From NCBI GenBank assembly GCA_014860725.1, contig JACZJD010000328.1:1-5263 (forward strand): a DNA stretch of 5,263 nt, in the 5' to 3' direction. The notes under the pieces were generated by a model, which was given only the letters and a program-made list of their open reading frames with translations, was not told the DNA's origin and did no database searches. Position numbers and translations under genes: made by a program. Positions 1 to 5,128 of this stretch are shown in pieces; the first letter of the stretch is position 1, and each line of letters begins with the position of its first letter. This DNA is from Aquamicrobium sp. (lineage in GTDB: Bacteria; Pseudomonadota; Alphaproteobacteria; Rhizobiales; Rhizobiaceae).

Positions 1-189
1 GTCCCAGCGCGTGTAGCGGCCGGGATATTCGTAGTTGGAGGAGAAGACGCAGCCGCGGCGCGAGTCGAGGCCGTCGATATAGGCCTCGATGGCGCCCGCA
101 TAGGGCGTCTCGTGGCGCTTGCGGGTGACCTTCACCCCGCCTCTGGTCGTATAGCGTTCCGCGCCGTCTTCAAGCAGTTCGCGCGTCAT
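1..189 (-). CDS. trpE: Anthranilate synthase TrpE (probably fused TrpE-TrpG), N-terminal part
   Basis: The gene runs off the left edge, so only the first 63 residues are present. They begin [20 protein letters not shown] and include [18 protein letters not shown] and [14 protein letters not shown], which I recognise as the N-terminus of the alphaproteobacterial anthranilate synthase. In rhizobia this is a single fused TrpE(G) protein with synthase and glutamine amidotransferase parts; the fusion cannot be verified here because the C-terminus is missing. The enzyme converts chorismate and glutamine to anthranilate, the first committed step of tryptophan synthesis in the cytoplasm. The SSNYEYPGR stretch lies near where the tryptophan feedback site (LLES in enteric TrpE) is expected, which is an inference from position. 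The start was chosen because GGAG (201-198) lies 8 nt upstream and the frame matches the family from the first residues. The Trp attenuator directly upstream independently supports the assignment. Confidence 0.93.
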   Translation of the reverse strand, partial: MTRELLEDGAERYTTRGGVKVTRKRHETPYAGAIEAYIDGLDSRRGCVFSSNYEYPGRYTRWD

Positions 190-236
190 TCAATCGTCTC
201 CATCCGTTCGCGCTGACGGCGTCTCCGGACTGGCTT

Positions 237-273
237 GAAAACAAAATGGCCGCCCGGAAATCCGTTGCGGCCA
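237..273 (-). terminator. Intrinsic attenuator terminator ahead of trpE
   Basis: Read on the minus strand, TGGCCGC (273-267) pairs perfectly with GCGGCCA (253-247). Inside it CGGA/TCCG can extend the stem around a TT loop, with small internal mismatches. The hairpin is followed at once by TTTTGTTTTC (246-237), a clear U-rich tail. This is the 3:4 structure of the trp attenuator and sits 48 bp upstream of the trpE start codon. Confidence 0.9.
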
Positions 274-307
274 CCCAAGTTTCACGCGCACGCGCATCGA
301 CCGGCCG

Positions 308-355
308 CTAGAAGCAGCCCCACCACCACAGGTTCGAGGTCGACGACACGATCAT
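308..355 (-). CDS. trpL: trp operon leader peptide TrpL (15 aa)
   Basis: This short frame encodes MIVSSTSNLWWWGCF followed by TAG. Three consecutive Trp codons occupy 328-320. Its position 118 bp upstream of trpE, ahead of an intrinsic terminator, and its WWW motif match the rhizobial trpL peptide ([14 protein letters not shown] in Sinorhizobium meliloti). Translation speed over the Trp codons senses charged tRNA-Trp and so controls termination ahead of trpE. TAAGGG at 368-363 lies 7 nt before the ATG. It could be a Shine-Dalgarno sequence, or a poor -10 element placing the transcript start at or next to the A of the ATG. In S. meliloti the trpL message is known to start at its AUG, that is, to be leaderless. 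The peptide is too short for most gene finders. Confidence 0.9.
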   Translation of the reverse strand: MIVSSTSNLWWWGCF

Positions 356-362
356 GGCGAAA

Positions 363-391
363 CCCTTAGCGGCGAATGGCCGAACCGGCAA
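363..391 (-). promoter_or_regulatory. Probable trpL-trpE promoter
   Basis: TTGCCG (391-386; CTTGCC when read one base earlier, close to the alphaproteobacterial -35 CTTGAC) is followed after exactly 17 bp by TAAGGG (368-363) as a weak -10. The spacing predicts a transcript start at or within a base or two of the A of the trpL ATG (355), as reported for S. meliloti trpL. The -10 match is poor, and the same TAAGGG could serve as a ribosome-binding site, so the two readings compete. Confidence 0.5.
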
Positions 392-402
392 GCGGATTTC
401 GT

Positions 403-448
403 GTCGCGGGAACGGGAAAAGGGGTCGTCGCGGGAACGAGAAAGGGCG
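403..448. repeat. Imperfect 24-bp tandem duplication between receptor gene and trpL
   Basis: GTCGCGGGAACG occurs at 403-414 and again at 427-438. Each copy is followed by a purine-rich run (GGGAAAAGGGG and AGAAAGGGCG), giving two imperfect copies with a 24-bp period. The second copy runs into the near stem of the terminator at 441-465. On the minus strand the terminator's pyrimidine tail is therefore present twice, just before the trpL promoter. Confidence 0.7.
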
Positions 449-465
449 GCCGCGGGCCGCCCTTT
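441..465 (-). terminator. Terminator hairpin after the TonB-dependent receptor gene
   Basis: An 11-bp perfect stem, AAAGGGCGGCC (441-451) with GGCCGCCCTTT (455-465), surrounds a 3-nt loop, starting 22 bp past the receptor stop codon. The arms carry A and T runs at the outer ends, so it could work from either strand. The tail on the minus strand (CTCGTTCCC) has few T residues beyond the stem, so termination strength is uncertain. It separates the receptor gene from the trp leader. Confidence 0.75.
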
Positions 466-487
466 CCTGCGCTGTGCTGCACAAAGG

Positions 488-2713
488 TCAGAACTTGTGC
501 GTCAGCGAGACTTTGAAGGTGCGGCCGGGCTCGGAGTAGAACTCCACCGGCTGGTTCGCGCCGCCGACGCTGTTCGGATTGACGCTGCGGACGCGCAGGG
601 CGTTGTAGTAGGTCTTGTCGAAGATGTTGTAGACGCCGGCCTGCAGCCTCATGCCCTTGATCTGCTCGGGCTCCCACCAGCCGGTGAAGTTGGCGATGCC
701 GTAGCCCGGCGCGTCGAAGGTGTTGGGGTTGTTGTCGTCGCGCATGCTGCCGGCGAAGATGCCGGTCAGTTCCACGCCCCAGTGCTCCTGGTCGTAGCCG
801 ATGCCGACCACGGCCTTGAACGGCGCGATCTCGCGCAGCACCGCGCCGGTCTCGACGTTCTCGCCATAGGTGTAGGAGAGGCCGCCCTGCAGGCTGATGC
901 CGTTGTCGAAGCGCTTGTGCGCCTTGGCCTCGATGCCCGTGATGTGCACCTTGTTGATGTTGATGGCGCGCTGGATGAACAGGTTGAACGGCGGCGAGCC
1001 GGGCAGCGTCTCCACGCCGATGAAGTTCTTGTAGCGGTTGTGGAAGACGGTGACGCGACCGCCGAAATCGTCGGAGCCGACATCGGCGCCCACCTCGAAG
1101 CCGTGGCCCGTCTCGGCCTTCAGGTCGGGATTGCCGAGGACGGCATAGCCGGTGGTGGGATTGCTGAAGTTGCCGTAGAGCTCGTCCACCGTCGGCGCCC
1201 GGTAGGCCATCGACCACTGGGCGAAGAGCTGCACCGACGGGTTCAGGTCGTAGGTGGCGAGAAGCTTCGGCGAGATGCGGGCGTCGTCGCGCGACGCCGG
1301 CAGCCCGAAATGGGGGAAGCCGGGGTTCTGCCCGAACTCGTCGGTGTATTTCGGCGTGTACTTGTGCCAGTCGAAGCGCAGGCCGGGGGTGATGGCCAGC
1401 GGCGAGTCGCCCATGCTGATGCGATCCTCGATGAAGAGGCCCACCCTGGCGCTGTCGATCTTCGGAATGTCGGCCTGCGCCGCGGTGTCCGGAATGGCGG
1501 CGAGGAAGTGCTCCGTTGTCGAGACCGAGCCCGCGCCGCCGAGCGTGATCCTGTGGGTCAGCGAGCCGCTCTGGAACTCGCGCTCCGCATGGCCGGTCAG
1601 GCCGAAGGAATTGTCCTCGAGCCTGTTGTCGCGCATGTTGCGGGCGGGCGCGCGGGTCATGCCGTCGTGGCCGGCGTTCTTCTGCAGGCGCTGCCAGTAG
1701 AGGACGAGGCTCGCCGCATCGACCAGCGAATCCGTGCCCGGCGCGACATAGTCGTAGTGGAACGACACGCGCTCGCGGCGGGTGTTGTCGAAGCCCCAGC
1801 GCTGGCCTTCGGGGAAGGTGGTGGCGCCGCCCGATGTCGTCTGCAGGGTCTTGAGGTCGCTGTCGCTGGAGTAGTCGTAGCGCTCGGCGGTGAGGCCGAT
1901 CGTGTGCCCGCCCTCGATGTAGTGCCGGGCCTTGAACAGCAGGTTGTTCTGGTCGAAATCGAGCGGGTTGGGCTCGGTCCGGCCGGTACCGATGATGTCG
2001 CGGTCGCCCTTGTTCTTGCGCTCGTCGCCGGTCTTGTAGCTGCCCTGGAACAGGAGCGACGTATCGCCGAAGCGCTTGGCGACCGCGGCGCTGCCGGCGA
2101 TGCTGTTGTCGGCGCTGTCATAGGTGATCTTGGTCAGCGCGCCCCAGTCGCGGCCTTCCTCGATCAGGTCCTCCGGGTTGAGGGTGCGCAGGACCAGCGC
2201 GCCGGCAAGGGCGCCCGAGCCGATCCTGCTCGAATCCGCGCCGCGCAGGATGTCGAGGGCCGAAAGGGAGGAGAAATCGAAGCTGTCGACGCCGCCCATC
2301 GAGCCGCTGGTCGTCGGCGACTGGCTGCCGGTGCGGGCGCTGCTCTCGAGATAGGGGATGGGCACGCCGTCGATGAGGGTGGCGACGCGCGGCCCGGTCA
2401 GGCCGCGGATGAAGACGCCGCCGGCATCGCCCGGCCGCGTCTCGACGAAATCGACGCCCGGCTCGGTGGTGTTGCCGAGATCGCCGAGGTTGCTGATCTC
2501 CTTCTTGGCGATCTCGTCGCCCGTGGTCTGCGTGGCCAGCGGCGTGTCCGACGCCACGGAGGCCGCCGCCTTCTTGCCCTTCACGGTGATCGTTCCCAGA
2601 ACGGTCGAGCTGCCGGCGGCGCTGTCCTGCGCCGCCGCCACCGTGACGGCGGAGAGCACGGCGATCGCCGCCGTGCAGGCCATCAGCATCGAGCGTGAGT
2701 GCCAAACCTTCAT
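488..2713 (-). CDS. TonB-dependent outer-membrane receptor, heme/hemoglobin class (ShmR/HmuR/BhuA-like)
   Basis: This 741-residue protein is a full-length TonB-dependent receptor that would import an iron compound, most likely heme, across the outer membrane using TonB-ExbBD energy. It starts with a signal peptide (basic start, hydrophobic 9-28, likely cut after AAA at 28). A possible TonB box lies at about 40-46 (GTITVKG). The plug domain spans about 55-180 with FIRGL (101-105) and VATLIDGVPIP (110-120). The beta barrel follows and ends in VSLTHKF with the usual terminal Phe. YRAPTVDELY (504-513) and NPDL (528-531) match the FRAP and NPNL boxes of heme receptors. No His lies between these boxes, and none in the plug, where enteric heme receptors have their heme-binding His. 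The ligand is therefore inferred. The start has AAGGA (2724-2720) 6 nt upstream. Tandem TGA-N9-TCA motifs upstream suggest iron repression. No hmuSTUV or tonB genes lie in view. Confidence 0.92.
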   Translation of the reverse strand: MKVWHSRSMLMACTAAIAVLSAVTVAAAQDSAAGSSTVLGTITVKGKKAAASVASDTPLATQTTGDEIAKKEISNLGDLGNTTEPGVDFVETRPGDAGGVFIRGLTGPRVATLIDGVPIPYLESSARTGSQSPTTSGSMGGVDSFDFSSLSALDILRGADSSRIGSGALAGALVLRTLNPEDLIEEGRDWGALTKITYDSADNSIAGSAAVAKRFGDTSLLFQGSYKTGDERKNKGDRDIIGTGRTEPNPLDFDQNNLLFKARHYIEGGHTIGLTAERYDYSSDSDLKTLQTTSGGATTFPEGQRWGFDNTRRERVSFHYDYVAPGTDSLVDAASLVLYWQRLQKNAGHDGMTRAPARNMRDNRLEDNSFGLTGHAEREFQSGSLTHRITLGGAGSVSTTEHFLAAIPDTAAQADIPKIDSARVGLFIEDRISMGDSPLAITPGLRFDWHKYTPKYTDEFGQNPGFPHFGLPASRDDARISPKLLATYDLNPSVQLFAQWSMAYRAPTVDELYGNFSNPTTGYAVLGNPDLKAETGHGFEVGADVGSDDFGGRVTVFHNRYKNFIGVETLPGSPPFNLFIQRAININKVHITGIEAKAHKRFDNGISLQGGLSYTYGENVETGAVLREIAPFKAVVGIGYDQEHWGVELTGIFAGSMRDDNNPNTFDAPGYGIANFTGWWEPEQIKGMRLQAGVYNIFDKTYYNALRVRSVNPNSVGGANQPVEFYSEPGRTFKVSLTHKF

Positions 2714-2840
2714 GTCAGTTCCTTCTCCGGTTCAGGGCGCAGGAAAGGGTGCCAGCACGTGGGGGCGCGCCAGCCTTTTCAGGCCCTGTCAAAATCTCGT
2801 CGGTGGTGGCCGAAGGGGCTAATTCCGGCCACATTTCAGC

Positions 2841-2869
2841 CGTTTAGAAAACATGATTAGATGAGTCAA
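2841..2869 (-). promoter_or_regulatory. Probable promoter of the TonB-dependent receptor gene
   Basis: TTGACT (2869-2864) and TAAACG (2846-2841) are separated by 17 bp. The -35 is strong and the -10 moderate. The predicted transcript starts near 2834, leaving a 5' leader of about 120 nt. The stretch from about 2841 to 2905 is AT-rich, in sharp contrast to its surroundings. TTCTAAA (2849-2843), overlapping the -10, resembles one half of a palindromic Irr (ICE) box, but I see no second half. Confidence 0.55.
2854..2868. promoter_or_regulatory. Putative RirA iron-responsive operator, promoter-proximal
   Basis: TGATTAGATGAGTCA fits the TGA-N9-TCA consensus of the rhizobial iron-responsive operator bound by the Fe-S repressor RirA. 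It overlaps the -35 and spacer of the predicted receptor promoter, where bound repressor would block RNA polymerase. Three-base arms are weak evidence alone; the position and a second copy nearby raise the likelihood. Confidence 0.6.
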
Positions 2870-2880
2870 CAATTAAAATA

Positions 2881-2895
2881 TGAGTTTTTGAATCA
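2881..2895. promoter_or_regulatory. Putative RirA iron-responsive operator, promoter-distal
   Basis: TGAGTTTTTGAATCA is a second TGA-N9-TCA match, with its centre 27 bp upstream of the first. Its arms extend imperfectly (TGA plus a nearby TTGAATCA). Two copies just upstream of an iron-type receptor gene suggest co-operative iron repression, inferred from motif and context only. Confidence 0.55.
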
Positions 2896-3037
2896 ACTAT
2901 TTTTCACGGCGGAAGCTGTGGGAAATATGACACACACAGGACGGGCGGCGCGCCCGAGGCGGCGGGCGTTAGCCGACACCGTGGATGCAGGGCCGGCAAC
3001 GGCCGCAGCCGCTTCGCTCAGCGGCGGCGGACCAACC

Positions 3038-3103
3038 GCCGCGGCGAACGGGCTGCGACCTTGCCGGCAAATCCGGCATGAATTCGGATTGGTTCGCCGC
3101 GGC
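3038..3103. repeat. 12-bp inverted repeat with nested palindromes
   Basis: GCCGCGGCGAAC (3038-3049) is the exact reverse complement of GTTCGCCGCGGC (3092-3103), with 42 bp between. Nested inside are the 10-bp palindrome TTGCCGGCAA (3061-3070) and the pair AATCCG (3070-3075) and CGGATT (3085-3090). The whole could form a branched structure. It abuts the larger inverted repeat starting at 3105. Confidence 0.65.
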
Positions 3104-3104
3104 C

Positions 3105-3144
3105 GTCATCCCGGCCGAGCGGAGCGAGAGCCGGGACCCATTGA
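3105..3144 (+). repeat. Intergenic palindromic repeat, left copy (40 bp)
   Basis: The element begins GTCATCCCGGCC and ends GAGCCGGGACCCATTGA. Internally TCCCGGC (3110-3116) pairs with GCCGGGA (3130-3136). It is the inverted partner of the copy at 3228-3276: the outer 12 bp and inner 17 bp are exact reverse complements, while the middle differs. The sequence type is a common intergenic repeat in Hyphomicrobiales and related orders. Its function is not known to me. Confidence 0.8.
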
Positions 3145-3227
3145 GCAGCACGGCCGGGTGGCGGGATTGTGCGGCGGCCGTGACACGCGCCGGGATGAGG
3201 ACCGGGCCGCGCTCGACGATTTTCGCA

Positions 3228-3276
3228 TCAATGGGTCCCGGCTCGGCGGCCGCTTCGCGGCCTTGGCCGGGATGAC
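3228..3276 (-). repeat. Intergenic palindromic repeat, right copy (49 bp)
   Basis: The element runs from TCAATGGGTCCCGGCTC to GGCCGGGATGAC and faces the left copy across an 83-bp spacer. TCCCGGC (3236-3242) pairs with GCCGGGA (3266-3272). Inside, GGCCGC-TTC-GCGGCC forms a perfect 6-bp hairpin that the left copy lacks. It lies about 45 bp after the fhs stop and has no T tract, so it may stabilise the 3' end of the mRNA or help stop transcription, but neither is shown. Confidence 0.8.
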
Positions 3277-3319
3277 GGGGCGGAGGTGGGTCGGTCGGGC
3301 TCGACCCGCGCCGGACGCG

Positions 3320-4999
3320 CTAGAAAAGCCCCTCGATCTCGCCGCGCTCGTTGAGGAATATGCGCTCCGAGGACGGCGACCTGGGCAGGCCGGGCATGGT
3401 CATGATCTCGCCGCAGATCGCGACGACGAAGCCGGCCCCGGCGGCGAGCCTGACCTCGCGCACCGGCACGACGTGGCCGGTCGGCGCGCCGCGCAGGTTG
3501 GGGTCGGTCGAGAACGAATACTGCGTCTTGGCCATGCACACCGGCAGATGGCCGTAGCCCTGCGCCTCCCACTGGTGCAACTGGTCGCGCACCGCCTTGT
3601 CGGCGATGGCCTCCGAGCCGCGATAGATGCGCCTGACGATGGTGTCGATCTTGTCGAACAGGCCCATCTCGTCGGGATAGAGCGGCGCGAACTGGGCGCT
3701 GCCGCTCTCGGCGAGCTCCACCACCTTGTGCGCCAGTTCCTCGATGCCGGCCGAGCCCTCGGCCCAGTGGCGGCACAGGATCGCCTCGACGCCCTGCTCC
3801 GCGACATAGGCCTTCACCGCCTCGATCTCGGCGTCGGTGTCGGTGGCGAAATGGTTGATCGCCACCACCGACGGCACGCCGAACTGCTTCACGTTCTCGA
3901 TGTGGCGGCCGAGATTGGCACAGCCCTTCTCGACCGCGGCGACGTTCTCGATGTCGAGGTCGTCCTTCTTCACGCCGCCGTTCATCTTCAGCGCCCGGAC
4001 GGTGGCGACGATGACGGCCGCCGCCGGGTGCAGGCCGGCCTTGCGGCACTTGATGTCGAAGAACTTCTCCGCCCCGAGGTCGGCGCCGAAGCCCGCCTCC
4101 GTCACCACGTAGTCGGCGAGCTTCAGCGCCGTCGTCGTCGCCGCGACCGAGTTGCAGCCATGCGCGATGTTGGCGAAGGGGCCGCCATGCACGAAGGCCG
4201 GGTTGTTCTCCAGCGTCTGGACGAGGTTGGGCTGCATCGCATCCTTGAGCAGCACGGCCATCGCGCCGTCGGCCTTGAGGTCGCGCGCGAAGACCGGGCT
4301 CCTGTCGCGGCGATAGCCGACGATGATGCCGCCGAGGCGCTTCTCGAGGTCCTCGAGATCGGCGGCGAGGCACAGGATCGCCATCACCTCGGACGCGACC
4401 GTGATGTCGCAGCCCGTCTCGCGCGGAAAGCCGTTGGCGACGCCGCCGAGCGACGCGACGACGTGCCGGAGCGCCCGGTCGTTCATGTCCATCACCCGCC
4501 GCCAGTCTATGCGGCGCAGGTCGATGCCGAGCTCGTTGCCCCAGTAGATGTGGTTGTCGATGAGCGCGGCGAGCAGGTTGTGCGCCGTGGTGACGGCGTG
4601 GAAGTCGCCGGTGAAGTGGAGGTTCATGTCCTCCATCGGCACCACCTGGGCGCGGCCGCCGCCGGCCGCCCCGCCCTTCATGCCGAAATTGGGACCGAGC
4701 GAGGCCTCGCGGATGCAGACCGCCGCCCGCTTGCCGATGCGGTTGAGCCCGTCGCCGAGGCCGACCGTGGTCGTGGTCTTGCCCTCGCCCGCAGGCGTCG
4801 GGTTGATGGCGGTGACGAGGACGAGCCTGCCGTCGGGCCGGCCGGCGAGCGACCGGATGAACGCGGCCGAGACCTTGGCCTTGTCGTAGCCGTAGGGCAG
4901 AAGGTGCTCCGGCGGAATGCCGAGTCTGGCGCCGATCTCCATGATCGGCTTCTTGCTTGCGGCACGCGCGATCTCGATGTCGGATTTGAACCCGGCCAT
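3320..4999 (-). CDS. fhs: Formate--tetrahydrofolate ligase (10-formyl-THF synthetase)
   Basis: This cytoplasmic enzyme joins formate to tetrahydrofolate using ATP, giving 10-formyl-THF for purine and formyl-methionine synthesis and for C1 assimilation. The 559-residue length is typical and alignment to the family appears end to end. The ATP loop TPAGEGKTT is at 68-76. The first family signature is at 106-116 ([11 protein letters not shown]) and the second at 331-342 ([12 protein letters not shown]). Residues known from the Moorella enzyme are present at the same numbers: Arg97, Asp132, Phe384 and Trp412. The first signature usually ends in Tyr; here residue 116 is Arg (codon CGC). The start ATG is preceded by a GGGGGA ribosome-binding site inside a 13-bp triplicated repeat. 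The upstream gene ends 129 bp away and no folate-cycle genes are in view, so it may be transcribed alone. The identification is secure. Confidence 0.98.
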   Translation of the reverse strand: MAGFKSDIEIARAASKKPIMEIGARLGIPPEHLLPYGYDKAKVSAAFIRSLAGRPDGRLVLVTAINPTPAGEGKTTTTVGLGDGLNRIGKRAAVCIREASLGPNFGMKGGAAGGGRAQVVPMEDMNLHFTGDFHAVTTAHNLLAALIDNHIYWGNELGIDLRRIDWRRVMDMNDRALRHVVASLGGVANGFPRETGCDITVASEVMAILCLAADLEDLEKRLGGIIVGYRRDRSPVFARDLKADGAMAVLLKDAMQPNLVQTLENNPAFVHGGPFANIAHGCNSVAATTTALKLADYVVTEAGFGADLGAEKFFDIKCRKAGLHPAAAVIVATVRALKMNGGVKKDDLDIENVAAVEKGCANLGRHIENVKQFGVPSVVAINHFATDTDAEIEAVKAYVAEQGVEAILCRHWAEGSAGIEELAHKVVELAESGSAQFAPLYPDEMGLFDKIDTIVRRIYRGSEAIADKAVRDQLHQWEAQGYGHLPVCMAKTQYSFSTDPNLRGAPTGHVVPVREVRLAAGAGFVVAICGEIMTMPGLPRSPSSERIFLNERGEIEGLF

Positions 5000-5000
5000 A

Positions 5001-5039
5001 TGGCTTTCCCCCTTGGCTCTCCCCCTTGGCTCTCCCCGG
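5001..5039 (-). repeat. Three tandem 13-bp repeats carrying the fhs ribosome-binding site
   Basis: Read on the minus strand, the units are CCGGGGAGAGCCA (5039-5027), AGGGGGAGAGCCA (5026-5014) and AGGGGGAAAGCCA (5013-5001). They are contiguous and end one base before the fhs ATG. Each unit contains a purine-rich Shine-Dalgarno-like core; only the one nearest the ATG is correctly spaced (about 6-8 nt). The units differ by one to three bases. Confidence 0.85.
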
Positions 5040-5128
5040 AGAATAGACCGCAGACGGAAGCGCCGTGCGCTCCCGAAACGGTCGCCGGATGCGCGAAATG
5101 CGACAGCGCCCCCGGCGGAAGCCGCGTC

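Larger units (their letters stand above)
237..355 (-). ncRNA. Tryptophan attenuator leader RNA (rnTrpL-like)
   Basis: The leader holds four pairing segments. Segment 1 is GGCTGC (319-314), segment 2 GCGGCC (308-303), segment 3 TGGCCGC (273-267) and segment 4 GCGGCCA (253-247). Segments 1 and 2 pair over six positions (one G-U) around a UUCUA loop. Segments 2 and 3 pair over six GC pairs (antiterminator). Segments 3 and 4 pair over seven and form the terminator. The three Trp codons end one base before segment 1, so a ribosome stalled there would cover segment 1, free segment 2 for segment 3 and allow read-through into trpE. The terminated product would be about 115-120 nt, close to the roughly 110-nt rnTrpL of S. 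meliloti, which also acts in trans on trpDC mRNA. A trans role here is inference only. Confidence 0.87.
2714..3319. other. 606-bp gene-free region between fhs and the receptor gene
   Basis: I find no credible gene here. From 2714 to 2834 lies the receptor's 5' leader, including its ribosome-binding site and a small GCCT-GAAA-AGGC hairpin (2784-2773, minus strand). From 2835 to about 2905 is the AT-rich promoter with two putative iron operators. From about 2960 to 3280 the DNA is GC-rich and densely palindromic. Short open frames here translate to peptides such as VIPAERSESRDP, which recur as artefacts of alphaproteobacterial intergenic repeats. Just after the fhs stop, GGTCG-AGCC-CGACC (3306-3293, minus strand) can form a small hairpin, but no T tract follows, so it is not a convincing terminator. 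Confidence 0.7.

Noticed and set aside
186..203. Five-codon frame METIE whose stop overlaps the trpE start as ATGA
   Set aside because: It could couple translation into trpE, but it has no good ribosome-binding site of its own, and the GGAG that serves trpE lies inside it; most likely chance.
354..539. 61-codon plus-strand frame across the terminator and trp promoter
   Set aside because: Composition is Arg/Gly/Lys-rich, it crosses the terminator hairpin, and it overlaps the receptor's 3' end antisense; no support as a gene.
401..2698. 765-codon open frame on the plus strand opposite the receptor gene
   Set aside because: Its translation is a low-complexity run of Ala, Arg, Gly, Val and Asp with no domain, and the minus-strand frame has a signal peptide, conserved motifs and a terminal Phe. 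High GC makes such antisense frames common.
2969..3151. 60-codon minus-strand frame in the intergenic region
   Set aside because: It reads through the left repeat copy and the nested palindromes; its start (MLLNGSRLSLRSAGM) is repeat-derived.
2985..3275. 96-codon plus-strand frame in the intergenic region
   Set aside because: It contains VIPAERSESRDP, which is the translation of the intergenic palindromic repeat and a known kind of spurious prediction; no ribosome-binding site supports it.
5040..5128. Possible fhs promoter (TCTATT near 5046) or terminator of the upstream gene
   Set aside because: No -35 at acceptable spacing was found, and the short hairpins here (for example AGCGC-CGT-GCGCT at 5059-5071) have no T tract.
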